Shown: one piece after another, positions 12,020 through 22,260 of the stretch
How positions within the stretch are numbered: the stretch's first letter is position 1
How the letters are laid out: each line of letters opens with the position of its first letter
From: Mugil cephalus
Taxonomy: Eukaryota; Chordata; Actinopteri; Mugiliformes; Mugilidae
Direction of reading: 5' to 3'
Assembly: GCF_022458985.1 (NCBI RefSeq)
Contig: NC_061789.1
Coordinates: 10,670,357-10,734,356 of the forward strand
Length of the DNA: 64,000 bases
Notes under the pieces: generated by a model
What the model was told of the DNA's origin: nothing
Seen by the model: the letters and a program-made list of their open reading frames with translations, nothing else
The model's database searches: none
Position numbers and translations under genes: made by a program

Positions 12020-13175
12020 ACTACACAATGGTGGAAAAAAAGTTTTTGGGCACCCCATGCGTTTGTGAAATATTGCATTAAGAATCACTCTTAGGTCCTA
12101 AAGCACAGTTTCTTTTGGTACATTCATAGACAAAATACTCAATAAATGCAAAAACAGCCATTAAAAACTTAAAATTAATTGGTTCCATAAAAAGAAATAA
12201 GACATTTTGAGTATTGGAGCATTCTGGTACCAGTGATGCACTAATGAAGGCTGTGCTTTTTATTAAAAGACACATTTTTCTGTTGCCGTGCTTCGTGTCT
12301 ATATAAAGTCAGTACATTTGAAAGGTCTTTCTGAGACTAAAATGGCTGAAACAAGGAAACTAACACGGAAACACGCCTGAAGATACAGATTCTCAGCGAG
12401 GAAGGGTGCAGCTGCCGCCAGATCATCAAGAAGTGCAGATGCAGTCCCGAAACAGTTGAATACACTCTGCAGACGAACCAACAGCTTGCAAGACAAACTG
12501 AGATCTGGCGGTCCAACAGTTTCTTCAGCAAGAAATGACCACATCCTGAGCCGCATTTGTATGGTAAACCTCTGAATGACATCACAGGAGCTCCAACAGC
12601 AGTGGTCAAACCAAACTGGCGTCCAGCGATCCACCTGCACTGTATCTGGCCAACTTTTAGATCATGGATTAAGCTCCTTCAAGGCTATCAAGAAGGTCCT
12701 GATCAATGAGAGACAGAGGTTAGCTCGGCGTTGTTGGGCCCAAACACACATGAACTGAACAGTCAGGAAGTGGAAGAAAATTCTGTGGTCAGATGAGTGC
12801 AGTTTCCAGCTTTATCTTCCTGCTGCTAATGTGAGGGTACGCAGAAGACCAGGCGAAGCATTATCTCCAGCATGTACACTACCTACTGTCAAACATGGTG
12901 GAGGCGGTATCATGGTTTGGGGATGCATGAGTGGTGCTGCATCTCACTGTCTGTGATGGCACATTGAACTCTGTGACCAAATATTGTGCCATTCTCCAAA
13001 CCCACATGCTCCCTTCTGCACGTGCTCTGTTCTGTCGAGGTCCAAACTGGATGTTTCAACAAGATAATTTCCATGCCACACATCCAGGACCAGTAGAACT
13101 TGGCTGCAGGAGCACAGTATCCAGGTCTTAGAGTGGCCAGCTCAATCCTCGGACATGAGCCCCACTGGAAATCTG
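12020..13175 (+). mobile_element. Degraded Tc1-like transposon
   Basis: It begins with tggtggaaaaaaagttttt, then carries a plus-strand relic of a Tc1-type transposase. Recognisable pieces are an N-terminal region near 12340-12560, tactgtcaaacatggtggag (Tc1 TVKHGGG) near 12885, and ggatgtttcaacaagataat (MFQQDN, around the second catalytic Asp) near 13050. Frames are broken several times, and the expected right inverted end was not found. A related fragment lies in a cln3 intron at about 47683-47930. Confidence 0.75.
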
Positions 13176-13283
13176 TGATTATCAGAAGGCCTGTTTTAAA
13201 GCACAAACCAAACAATTTATAAGAATTAAAAGTAGTAACACAAAAAGAACAGGACAAGATTAGCCCTCAACAAAACAAATGGA

Positions 13284-13760
13284 GTTCTCATTATCCGATT
13301 GAGACACCCAGATAATGCAATTGAAATTCGATTTTCTCTGGCATGTATACAGTGAATTAAAGTTTTCAATCGGATAATGCGTGTGCGTATGCGCCACCAT
13401 CACTGCGCTGGCATGTGACCCCGGAACAAAAGCCAGTTGTAGAAGAAGAAGAAAATTAACAGAGCCGCTAGAAGAACCGTCTGAGGGATAGCGCGCATCT
13501 TACCTGCACCAGGAGTAGCTCAAACATTACGTACGAGATTTAAAAATGCACCATTGCCCCTATGGTTGTTGTTTAAATGCCGTCTGCCGCATGAACGACT
13601 CGTTTATTATATGATGCAATACGTCAACTGGAAAGCAAGCTGTTTTAACGTGGTATTATCTTGCTGAAAAGACACGTATCGATTTTCTTGCGCGCAGTAA
13701 ACTGGGACTAGGACTGTAGTCAGAAAGTCAAAGATTGAGCATATCTCGATTAAGCTGTGC
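13284..13760. repeat. Repeat-like stretch with inverted tcggataat motifs
   Basis: Inverted words ttatccgattgag (13292) and caatcggataat (13366) flank about 60 bp, and catgtaaacgcactg occurs near 13760. This looks like part of a fish DNA-element family that I cannot name. The stretch has no coding content. Confidence 0.35.
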
Positions 13761-14049
13761 ATGTAAACGCACTGAGTGTAAAATGCAGTTTTGAACACAC
13801 TCTCTGTTATTTTGTTGACTTTGATACCTATAATGTTGAGAACTGACATATTGAAGAATTTAATTTTGTTAGTTTTTCTTGTAAACAGCAAACCGAATAA
13901 ATATAATTTGTATTTGTCTGTGTCCGTCTAATGCAGCCACAGCTTTTGAAACACACACACACACATATACACACAAAAAAATCAAGATAATATTTGAGAA
14001 TGTATAAAATGGTAATGGCGTCCGGCTAATCTTTTTTCCTACCACTGTT

Positions 14050-14775
14050 TGTTGAAAAACTGATATAGATCTGACATATAAATAGACTGATGGACACACT
14101 TCCTTATCAGCATTATAAATAAACTGACCCTGATTAGAAGCGAGAGAACTGATAAAAATCTGACCAAGCGTCGATAGTCGACCTCAGCGTCAGGACACTT
14201 ATCTTAACACAAAATGAAGCCTTTAAAAGTTTAACTTGTGATGAGTCACTTCATTACCGACATGTTGATTGCACTGATGCTTCAAGCTTTTTTCTGTATT
14301 GCTCAAGTGCTGTTCCCGTAAGCAGAAGCATTGTTTGACTACTAGTATAATATTTCCCATATACACAAATAAAGACAAACTATTATTAGCTGTACCCTTC
14401 CCGAGTCTCCTGCAAATCTTGTGCAAAGAGGGAAGTTGTTGAGTAGTGGTTAGAGCGGTCCCTGGTTCTCCTCATGAGAAAACATCAAACCCCCCAAATG
14501 GCTCCTCAATGGCGGTGGTCTAATCAAAGTTGTAGCGCATCTAGAGAAAATAGCCATTGCTCTAATTGTGCTTTCAACCAAATTCAGTGTCACATTTGCA
14601 TCTATGCCAGAGTTAGGTTGAAATGCACTCACAACCTTAAAACATATTAGCCTTTTTATTGATATTGTAACAGTAAGTCAAAACAAGTGTCTAGTTTGTC
14701 TTTCCTGGACCATTGGGGAACCACAGAAGAGGCCACTGCTAATGTAGACATAAAGGATTCTCTTTAAGCTATAGG
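14050..14775. repeat. Older copy of the spacer of the protease array
   Basis: The text gacatataaatagactgatgg, ataaactgaccctgattag, gaagcgagagaactga, gcactcacaaccttaaaac and tttgtctttcctggaccatt occurs in the same order as in the spacers at 25550-26040, 31560-32010, 36215-36650 and 39365-39830, with visible divergence. It sits left of copy A as the other spacers sit left of their genes. Insertion of a Tc1-like element at about 14.98-16.55 kb then separated it from the rest of unit A. Confidence 0.7.
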
Positions 14776-14980
14776 TCTTCAACAGGGGGTCTGCAACCCC
14801 TAAGGGGTCTTTGGAAGTACTGCAGGGAGGGCTGCAAAATTTTTGGTTGATTAGACATTTTTAATTTTTGTTTTTAATTCCCCCCACAATTTTGCTCAAT
14901 TTCTTTGAATACACATGAAGAATCCAAGATATTTTAGTATGCTAGTATTCAGCTATATTTAAAGTTAATGACAAAAAAAA

Positions 14981-16545
14981 AAAGCCAATTGTCCAAGATT
15001 TCCCACTTAGAAAGATGAGAGGCCTGTAATTTTCATCGTAGGTACACTTCAACTATGAGAGACAGAATGGCGGGGAGAGAATCCAGGAAATCACATTGTA
15101 GGATTTTTAATGAATTTATTTGCAACTTATGGTGGAAAACAACTATTTGGTCAATAACAAAAGTTCATCTCAGTACTTTGTTATATACCCTTCATTGGCA
15201 ATGACAGAGGTCCAATGTTTTCTGTAAGTCTTCACAAGGTTTTCACACACTGTTGCTGGCATTTTGGCCCATTTCTCCATGCAGATGTCCTCTAGAGCAG
15301 TGATGTTTTGGGGCTGTCGTTGGGCAACCCGGACTTTCAACTCCCTCCAAAGATTTTCTATGGGGTTGAGATCTGGAGACTGGCTAGGCCCCTCCAGGAC
15401 CTTGAAATGCTTCCTACGAAACCACTCCTTCGTTTGCCCGGGCAGTGTGTTTGGGATCATTGTCATGCTGAAAGACCCAGCCACGTTTCATCTTCAACAC
15501 CGTTGCTGATGGGAGGAGGACGAAAATTTCACGATACATGGCCCCATTCATTCTTTCCTTTACACGGATCAGTCGTCCTGGTCCCTTTGCAGAAAAACAG
15601 CCCCAAAGCATGATGTTTCCACCCCCATGCTTCACAGTAGGCATGGTGTTCTTTGGATGCAACTCAGCATTCTTTCTCTTCCAAACACGACAAGTCGAGT
15701 TTTTACCAAAACGTTCCATTTTGGTTTCACATGACATTCTCCCAGTCCTCTTCTGGATCATCCAGATGCTCACTAGCAAACTTCAGACGGTCCTGGACAT
15801 GGCTTAAGCAGGGGGACACGGCTTAAGCAGGGGGACACGTCTAGCACTTCAGGATATGAGTCTCTGGTGGCGTAGTGTGTTACTGATGGTAGCCTTCGTT
15901 ACTTTGGTCCCAGTCTCTGCAGGTCATTCACTAGGTCCCTACGTGTGGTTCTGGGATTTTTGCTCACTGTTCTTTTGATCATTTTGACCCCATGGGGCGA
16001 GATCTTGCGTGGAGCCCCAGATCGAGGGAGAGTATCAGTCGTCTTGTATGTATTCCATTTACTAATAATTGTTCCCACAGTTGATGTCTTCACACCAAGC
16101 TGCTTACCTATTGCAGATTCAGTCTTCCCAGCCAGGTGCATGTCTACAATTTTGTTTCTGGTGTCCTTTAACAGCTCTTTGGTCTTGGCCGTAGTAGAGT
16201 TTGAGGACTGTTTGAGGTTGTGGGCAGGTGTCTTTTATACTGATAACGAGTTCAAACAGGTGCCATTAATACAGGTAACGAGTGGAGGTTGGAGGAGCCT
16301 CTTAAAGAAGAAGTTACAGGTCTGTGACAGCCAGAAATCTTGCTTGTTTGTAGGTGACCAAATACTTATTACTTATTTTACTAAGGAATTTACCAATTAA
16401 TTCATTAAAAATCCTACAATGTGATTTCCTGGATTCTTTCCCCCCATACTGTCTCTCACAGTTGAAGTGTACCTATGATGAAAATTACAGGCCTCTCTCA
16501 TCTTTTTAAGTGGGAGAACTTGCACAATTGGTGGCTGACTAAATA
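14981..16545 (-). mobile_element. Tc1-like transposon, near full length, inactive
   Basis: Long terminal inverted repeats of about 130 bp (14981-15118 and about 16405-16545) share the words gatgagaggcctgtaatttt and tcacattgtaggattttta. Between them, on the minus strand, lies a DD34E transposase: a helix-turn-helix N-terminus ([16 protein letters not shown]...KTSTVG), the GRPR-like [34 protein letters not shown] with the second Asp, and [14 protein letters not shown] with the Glu. The reading frame is broken: one base is missing around 15905 (LQRLGPK then stop) and at least two further frame changes follow. A 19-bp word, ggcttaagcagggggacac, is tandemly doubled at 15801-15838. Older than the A/B duplication, since it lies outside it. 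Confidence 0.9.
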
Positions 16546-17640
16546 CTTTAGTCAGCCACTAATATATATATATGTATATATATATACATGTATATATGAC
16601 AATAATTGACAGATTGACAGTTTTAACTTTAAACATATGGTTTTGTCATTAGGGGAACTTGACTTGAGGCAGTCTGTAATATGCGGCGTACAGAAGCGAT
16701 AGGAGCGGGGCTTCCTGTTTTTGAATTAAAAAAAAAAGAGATATTTGAACATATATTTAATACTAAATTAAAAATCTGCTAATATAACTAGCTAAATCCT
16801 TCACGTTGGCCCTTTAAAATCTTGATTTTCAATTAAAACTCATATGAAGTTTCTTGAAATGAAGGCGTATTTCACATACTTATGCTTTATTCACCTTGTT
16901 TGTCACTACTATAGGGAGGTTGCGCCGGGGTTACAGTAGTTTGCATTGTTTAATTCACATTTCAACTAGGTTTTGTATTTCTAATACGCAGTAAAACAGA
17001 GTTATATCACATTCGTGTCTATCCTGGAGCGTTTTCCTTGACTAATAATTGCATTCAGTAAAACAAAGGACGTGCAAAACTACAAAATACCACTCGTATC
17101 TTGACTTGTATTTGAATATCCTGTCTATATGAGCTAAGCTGTCATACATCTTCATGTTTTGCAACCTCTATTATTTAGCGAGGAGGTATATTTTTAATAT
17201 TTTTGAAGCTCTTTTCTGTTCAAATAAGGTTATATATGTGGTTATATATTAAATTTAATATAAATAAATTGAAATTTAGGGCAGCACAGGAAGATCAATT
17301 GTGAAGTAAAATTACTAGTTCAACATTACTGTGTAATATGTAAAATCCCTGTATTTAACATCCTACTTAAGCACCTGTAATGTTGAATATCGTCCCCTGT
17401 GACTAACATACTGTATATGATACTGTAAACACACTGTTAATACTGACAAATCAACATGTGAGATGCATCCTGTTTGGGTTGACAATATGTAATGGATTTT
17501 TTTGTGAATGAGATATAACTAAGTGCTTTTCACATGGAGGAAGATGTTGCCTTAGAGGTGAGGTGTCTTTTTTTGTCTGTTTCTAGCATAAGACAAAGAA
17601 AAAAAAAATACACACAACACCAACTGTGATGCTTGAAAGC

Positions 17641-17646
17641 TTTAAT
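17641..17646 (-). terminator. Polyadenylation signal of copy A
   Basis: On the minus strand this reads attaaa, about 295 nt after the stop codon, and is followed by a GT-rich stretch (ttggtgttgtgtg), as expected downstream of a cleavage site. The attaaa is conserved in the other units (for example 21962, 32500, 37079). Confidence 0.55.
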
Positions 17647-17696
17647 GCAAAGAAAGTTACTCAGCAAACCAGAGTTTATAATCAGCATAAAACACT

Positions 17697-17873
17697 TACA
17701 CCGATCAATCATAACATTATGACCACCTTCTCAATGTTGGATCAAGGAGTGTTGTTGCTATGGGCTAAATCTACACTAGTAAAGTGTCCCAGCAGAACAT
17801 TATATTGTCACCAGATGGTCAATGTTGGTCACTTCTCCTGTCAGTGGTCATAATGTTATGCCTGATTGGTGTA
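17697..17873. mobile_element. Small inverted-repeat element in the 3' UTR of copy A
   Basis: It starts tacaccgatcaatcataac and ends atgcctgattggtgta; about 28 bp at each end are inverted copies (core cataacattatgaccac). It lies between the stop codon and the attaaa signal, so it would be transcribed and could fold into a hairpin. It is a probable non-autonomous DNA transposon inserted before the array expanded. Confidence 0.7.
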
Positions 17874-17939
17874 GCTATGAAGAGGAAGGCAGGTTATCAG
17901 GTGAGTAGAATGAGCAGTTCGGAGCATCTGTTTGGAGGT

Positions 17940-19802
17940 TCAGACATCATCCGAGGCTTCATCAGGCAGGTTGATGTAATACTTGATGAAATCCAGATAC
18001 TTGGACACCTGAGCGTAGGCGACAGGACGGCCTCCACCACTGCAACTACCAGGACCCCCGTAACTCATGACTCCGACCAGGGTAGGGCCTGTGGGTCCAC
18101 GACAGACCAGCGGGCCACCATAGTCCCCCTGAAGAAGTGAAAACAGAACAGTCATGTCTTTCAACCCTGGATTTGTTCCCAAATGTCTTTTACCTGATGA
18201 ACAGATCAATACAATCATCCACAGGCGTTGCCAATGACAACGACACTTCTCAAAACTTCAGTCAGAGAAGTCATTTTGGATGTTTTTGTGCCTAAAGCCA
18301 CTCAAAATAGTTGATAATCATGTTTTATTTCGTAAAATATTAAACTACAACAAAACTACAACTATAAATCTCAAGTAAGTAGTAACTGAACAAAATCCAA
18401 CCAGTACTTCTGAGATGTAACCTCAAGTCAGAATGAATGTACGAAATGTACTCTTTACTTTATGGAAGTGAACTGTGAACTCACATCACATGCGCCTTTG
18501 TTTCCAGATGGCTCGGCACACAGCACGGGCATCAGGTGAGAATACTCATCCGCACAGTGCTTGTTCGATATGATGGAAACCTTCAGCTGCTGAAGGGTTT
18601 CCGGGTCTGGGAGGGGAACTGCATGAGCAGAAGAGAATAAAGATATATATCAACCACTAACAGATTTATTATCAGTGTTGTAAGGATTTCAGAGCAGGTT
18701 TTGACATTTTTCAATACACGTGTGGGCATTTTCTAGGCCGCTTTAAGTGCTGGACATACCACCATTCCCGATCTCGCCCCAGCCGGTGATCCAACAATCA
18801 GACGATCGATCAATGGGGCCATCGTTCGCAGGCAATCTAATCGGAGTAATGTTGTCTGAGTATTCCACCCTTTTAGTCAGCTTGAGCAGGACAATGTCGT
18901 GTTTGTAGCCGTTGCCTGTGTTGACATATCGTTGATCAGGGGGGTAGACGGGATAGACCAGGTTACGGAAACGCTCAGCCCCTTTTTTCAGCTGGTAGGA
19001 GCCGATCCAAACCCCCGTTCGCCTCATGTCTGGCTTAGGGTCCCTGCCAACAAAAAACAACACACATGTAAGTTTAGAATAGGTAGAAAGATGCCAAATA
19101 AAAACAAGACCATACACACTGGAGCATTTAGCAACTTTAAGAAACAGACACTGGTGGAGACCAAACATGGAGCTAAAAGTAGGGTCGCATTTTATTATTT
19201 TTATTTATTTATTTATTTTATCAGACTAAATAAAAATGCTGCTTGAATGAGTGAGGAAATGCCTTTCGAGAAAACCAGACAAGTTTGAAAATAAATGTTT
19301 TTGAACTGCCAAACATGACTGCCTTTTTTTTTTAGTAAAGTTTATTTTCCAAGTATTTTTTGTAGGATTATATTGACACCTTTTAATATCAAAGAAGGAA
19401 ACTGCATAATCATGGAAACACACACTTACTTATCTAAGCAGTGTGCGGCGGTCACCACCCACTGGTGGTTGAGGAGGGCACCGCCACAGCGCCACCTTTT
19501 CGAGCCGTCAGCAGTTGTGATGTTGAGGTGAACCATCCACGGCGAGCTGTCCCTTTTAGCATCCTGCCCGCCAATGATGGAGCTCTTCACCTCAGCTCCC
19601 AGCACACCTAAAAATAAATTTAAAAAAGTTATCAAAATTAGATGTTTGGCTGGAGACATTTGACAAATTAAAAGCCACATTTGATTTTTGGGTCCCTCCT
19701 TCTCTAATTGTGAACAAACCAACCCGAGACTATGCATTTGTTTTTCTCACCTGCGGTGTAACAGAGCAGTACCAACGCAGTGAGCAGTTTGGTGAAAACC
19801 AT
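17940..19802 (-). CDS. Tryptase-like serine protease homologue, copy A (S195Y, predicted inactive)
   Basis: Five exons on the minus strand: 19751-19802, 19430-19607, 18760-19043, 18485-18618 and 17940-18128; phases agree and give 278 aa. Signal peptide MVFTKLLTALVLLCYTAG, a short propeptide ending EVKSS, then the mature start IIGGQDA (residue 28). His57 is kept in VVTAAHC (residue 73), Asp102 in KHDIVLLKL (126), and the eight cysteines for the 42-58, 136-201, 168-182 and 191-220 bridges are present. The catalytic Ser is Tyr: GACDGDYGGPLVC, Tyr219, codon TAT at 18120-18122. Position 189 is Gly, and RPVAYAQV has Val where Gly226 is expected. The residue before IIGG is Ser, not Arg/Lys. N-glycosylation sites: LNIT and DNIT. 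Family placement (tryptase/prostasin-like S1A) is by similarity; loss of proteolysis is inferred. Differs from copy B by very few residues. Confidence 0.87.
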
Positions 19803-19863
19803 GGCTGCGATGGAGCACAGTGTAGGAGCTGTGACTCTGCAGCCTGCGAGTGAACAGTGCAGC

Positions 19864-19894
19864 TTTATATACTCATCCAGGGAGATTATAATCT
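19864..19894 (-). promoter_or_regulatory. Core promoter of copy A: TATA box and 12-bp palindrome
   Basis: On the minus strand tatataaa (19864-19871) lies about 62 bp upstream of the ATG, so transcription should start near 19835 with a roughly 35-nt leader. Directly upstream, at 19883-19894, is agattataatct, a perfect palindrome. It contains two TAATC half-sites as bound by bicoid/Otx-type homeodomains (inference). The same arrangement with the same 31-bp span occurs in copies B, C, D and F. Confidence 0.7.
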
Positions 19895-20035
19895 GGTCAG
19901 CACCTCTTCCTTCCCTCTCAAACCAGCCTTACATTTGTCATTGGTGACAACTACAGTAAACATGGATATGTGTGCGTTTTTTTTTTTTTTGTTTTTTTAT
20001 CCAACACCAGATTAATATGAGGAGCAGAGCTGTCA

Positions 20036-20930
20036 ACTGATCACCACCTGGTTTTGAGTTGGATCAGATGACAAAGGCAGACTTGGCAAGGTCCAAATGA
20101 GTAGGGAGGGTCTGCTGGGAATGCCCAGTGGAAGAACCTGTCAATATGGTCTTCAACTCCCAACTCCAGCAGAGCTGGTCGTGACAGCAACACCCAAACC
20201 CGTACGGAGCCATCAGTCTGGAGAAAGAGGCCTTCAGGGCGTAGTTGGTCTGTGGGTCTCTGGAAGCAGCTGACCAGTACCAGATGATTAGGTGGTCTGC
20301 AGCCAGGGTAGTCGATGAGGCAAAAACTCGGATGAGGGAGGAGTTCGATGACGCTATGGAAGAAGACTATCAATCGGCTCCGAAGAAGTTCTGGCAAACC
20401 AGAACCAGAACCAAAAGGGAGGTGGACCGCAGTTCATCCACAGCGTTTTCAGTGGGAGCACGGAGCTGCTCGCATCAACTGAGCATATCGTCAGGTGGTT
20501 TGAAGGAATACTTTGAGGAGCTCCTCAATCAGACCATCAAGTATTCCATAGAGGAAACAGAGTCAGATGATGGTTGGACTGTCCAATCTCTGGGGAAGAA
20601 GTTGCAGAGATAGTGTAAAATTCCACAGCGATGTAGCTCCAGTGGCGGATGAGACCCGCCCTGGGTATCTTAAGGCTCTGGATATTGTCAGGCTGTCCTG
20701 GCTGACATGCTTCTGTGACCAAAATGGGTCTCCTTCAAAGGGTGACCAGACTCAGTCTTAGACGTAGGGGAAAGAGCTCAGACACTTAAGAGGAGCTCAA
20801 AGTGGAACTGCTTCTTCTCCACGTTGAGAGGAGTCAGTTGAGGTGGCTAGGGCATCTGGAGGTGTTCCAGGCATGTCCCACCAGAAGGAGGCCTCAGGAT
20901 GTAGGGAGTATCGTTAGCCTCATAGCATAA
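20036..20930 (+). mobile_element. LINE fragment upstream of copy A
   Basis: Plus-strand relic of a fish non-LTR retrotransposon. It encodes EEFDDAMEEDYQSAPKKFWQT and LKEYFEELLN (region before the reverse transcriptase domain), then skips to a 3' part (ggtggctagggcatctggag). The reverse transcriptase core is missing. The same truncated copy sits upstream of B, and shorter versions sit upstream of C and D, so it inserted before the array grew. Confidence 0.7.
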
Positions 20931-22017
20931 TATGACAATAATTGACAGATTGACAGTTTTAACTTTAAACATATGGTTTTGTCATTAGGGGAACTTGACT
21001 TGAGGCAGTCTGTAATATGCGGCGTACAGAAGCTTCCTGTTTTAGAATTTAAAAAAAAAGAGATATTTGAACATATATTTAATACTAAATTAAAAATCTG
21101 CTAATATAACTAGCTAAATCCTTCACATTGGCCCTTTAAAATCTTGATTTTCAATTAAAACTCATATGAAGTTTCTTGAAATGAAGGCGTATTTCACATA
21201 CTTATGCTTTATTCACCTTGTTTGTCACTACTATAGGGAGGTTGCGCCGGGTTACAGTAGTTTGCATTGTTTAATTCACATTTCAACTAGGTTTTGTATT
21301 TCTAATACGCAGTAAAACAGAGTTATATCACATTCGTGTCTATCCTGGAGCGTTTTCCTTGACTAATAATTGCATTCAGTAAAACAAAGGACGTGCAAAA
21401 CTACAAAATACCACTCGTATCTTGACTTGTATTTGAATATCCTGTCTATATGAGCTAAGCTGTCATACATCTTCATGTTTTGCAACCTCTATTATTTAGC
21501 GAGGAGGTATATTTTTAATATTTTTGAAGCTCTTTTCTGTTCAAATAAGGTTATATATGTGGTTATATATTAAATTTAATATAAATAAATTGAAATTTAG
21601 GGCAGCACAGGAAGATCAATTGTGAAGTAAAATTACTAGTTCAACATTACTGTGTAATATGTAAAATCCCTGTATTTAACATCCTACTTAAGCACCTGTA
21701 ATGTTGAATATCGTCCCCTGTGACTAACATACTGTATATGATACTGTAAACACACTGTTAATACTGACAAATCAACATGTGAGATGCATCCTGTTTGGGT
21801 TGACAATATGTAATGGATTTTTTTGTGAATGAGATATAACTAAGTGCTTTTCACATGGAGGACGATGTTGCCTTAGAGGTGAGGTGTCTTTTTTTGTCTG
21901 TTTCTAGCATAAGACAAAGAAAAAAAAAATACACACAACACCAACTGTGATGCTTGAAAGCTTTAATGCAAAGAAAGTTACTCAGCAAACCAGAGTTTAT
22001 AATCAGCATAAAACACT

Positions 22018-22194
22018 TACACCGATCAATCATAACATTATGACCACCTTCTCAATGTTGGATCAAGGAGTGTTGTTGCTATGGGCTAAATCTACACTAG
22101 TAAAGTGTCCCAGCAGAACATTATATTGTCACAAGATGGTCAATGTTGGTCACTTCTCCTGTCAGTGGTCATAATGTTATGCCTGATTGGTGTA
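22018..22194. mobile_element. Small inverted-repeat element in the 3' UTR of copy B
   Basis: Same element as at 17697-17873, carried along by the A/B duplication. It has the same length and one substitution (cacaagatgg for caccagatgg) visible in the centre. Confidence 0.7.
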
Positions 22195-22260
22195 GCTATG
22201 AAGAGGAAGGCAGGTTATCAGGTGAGTAGAATGAGCAGTTCGGAGCATCTGTTTGGAGGT

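Larger units (their letters stand above)
16595..20930. repeat. Tandem duplication unit 1 (carries copy A)
   Basis: This block of about 4.34 kb is repeated head-to-tail at 20931-25254. Both begin tatgacaataattgacag and both end in the same LINE relic (tcatagcataat). By eye the two differ by few substitutions and a few small indels, for example 15 bp at about 16695 against 21031. The unit contains the 3' spacer, the protease gene, its promoter and the LINE fragment upstream. Confidence 0.9.

Noticed and set aside
18899-19246. 115-aa open frame on the plus strand, repeated at 23210 and, in a related form, at 29679
   Set aside because: It is the antisense shadow of protease exon 3; its repetition only follows from duplication of the gene, and it has no start context or splice logic of its own.
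17940-19802. Calling the array genes active trypsins or tryptases
   Set aside because: Tyr at 195, Gly at 189, Val near 226 and Ser at the activation P1 argue against peptidase activity in every copy.
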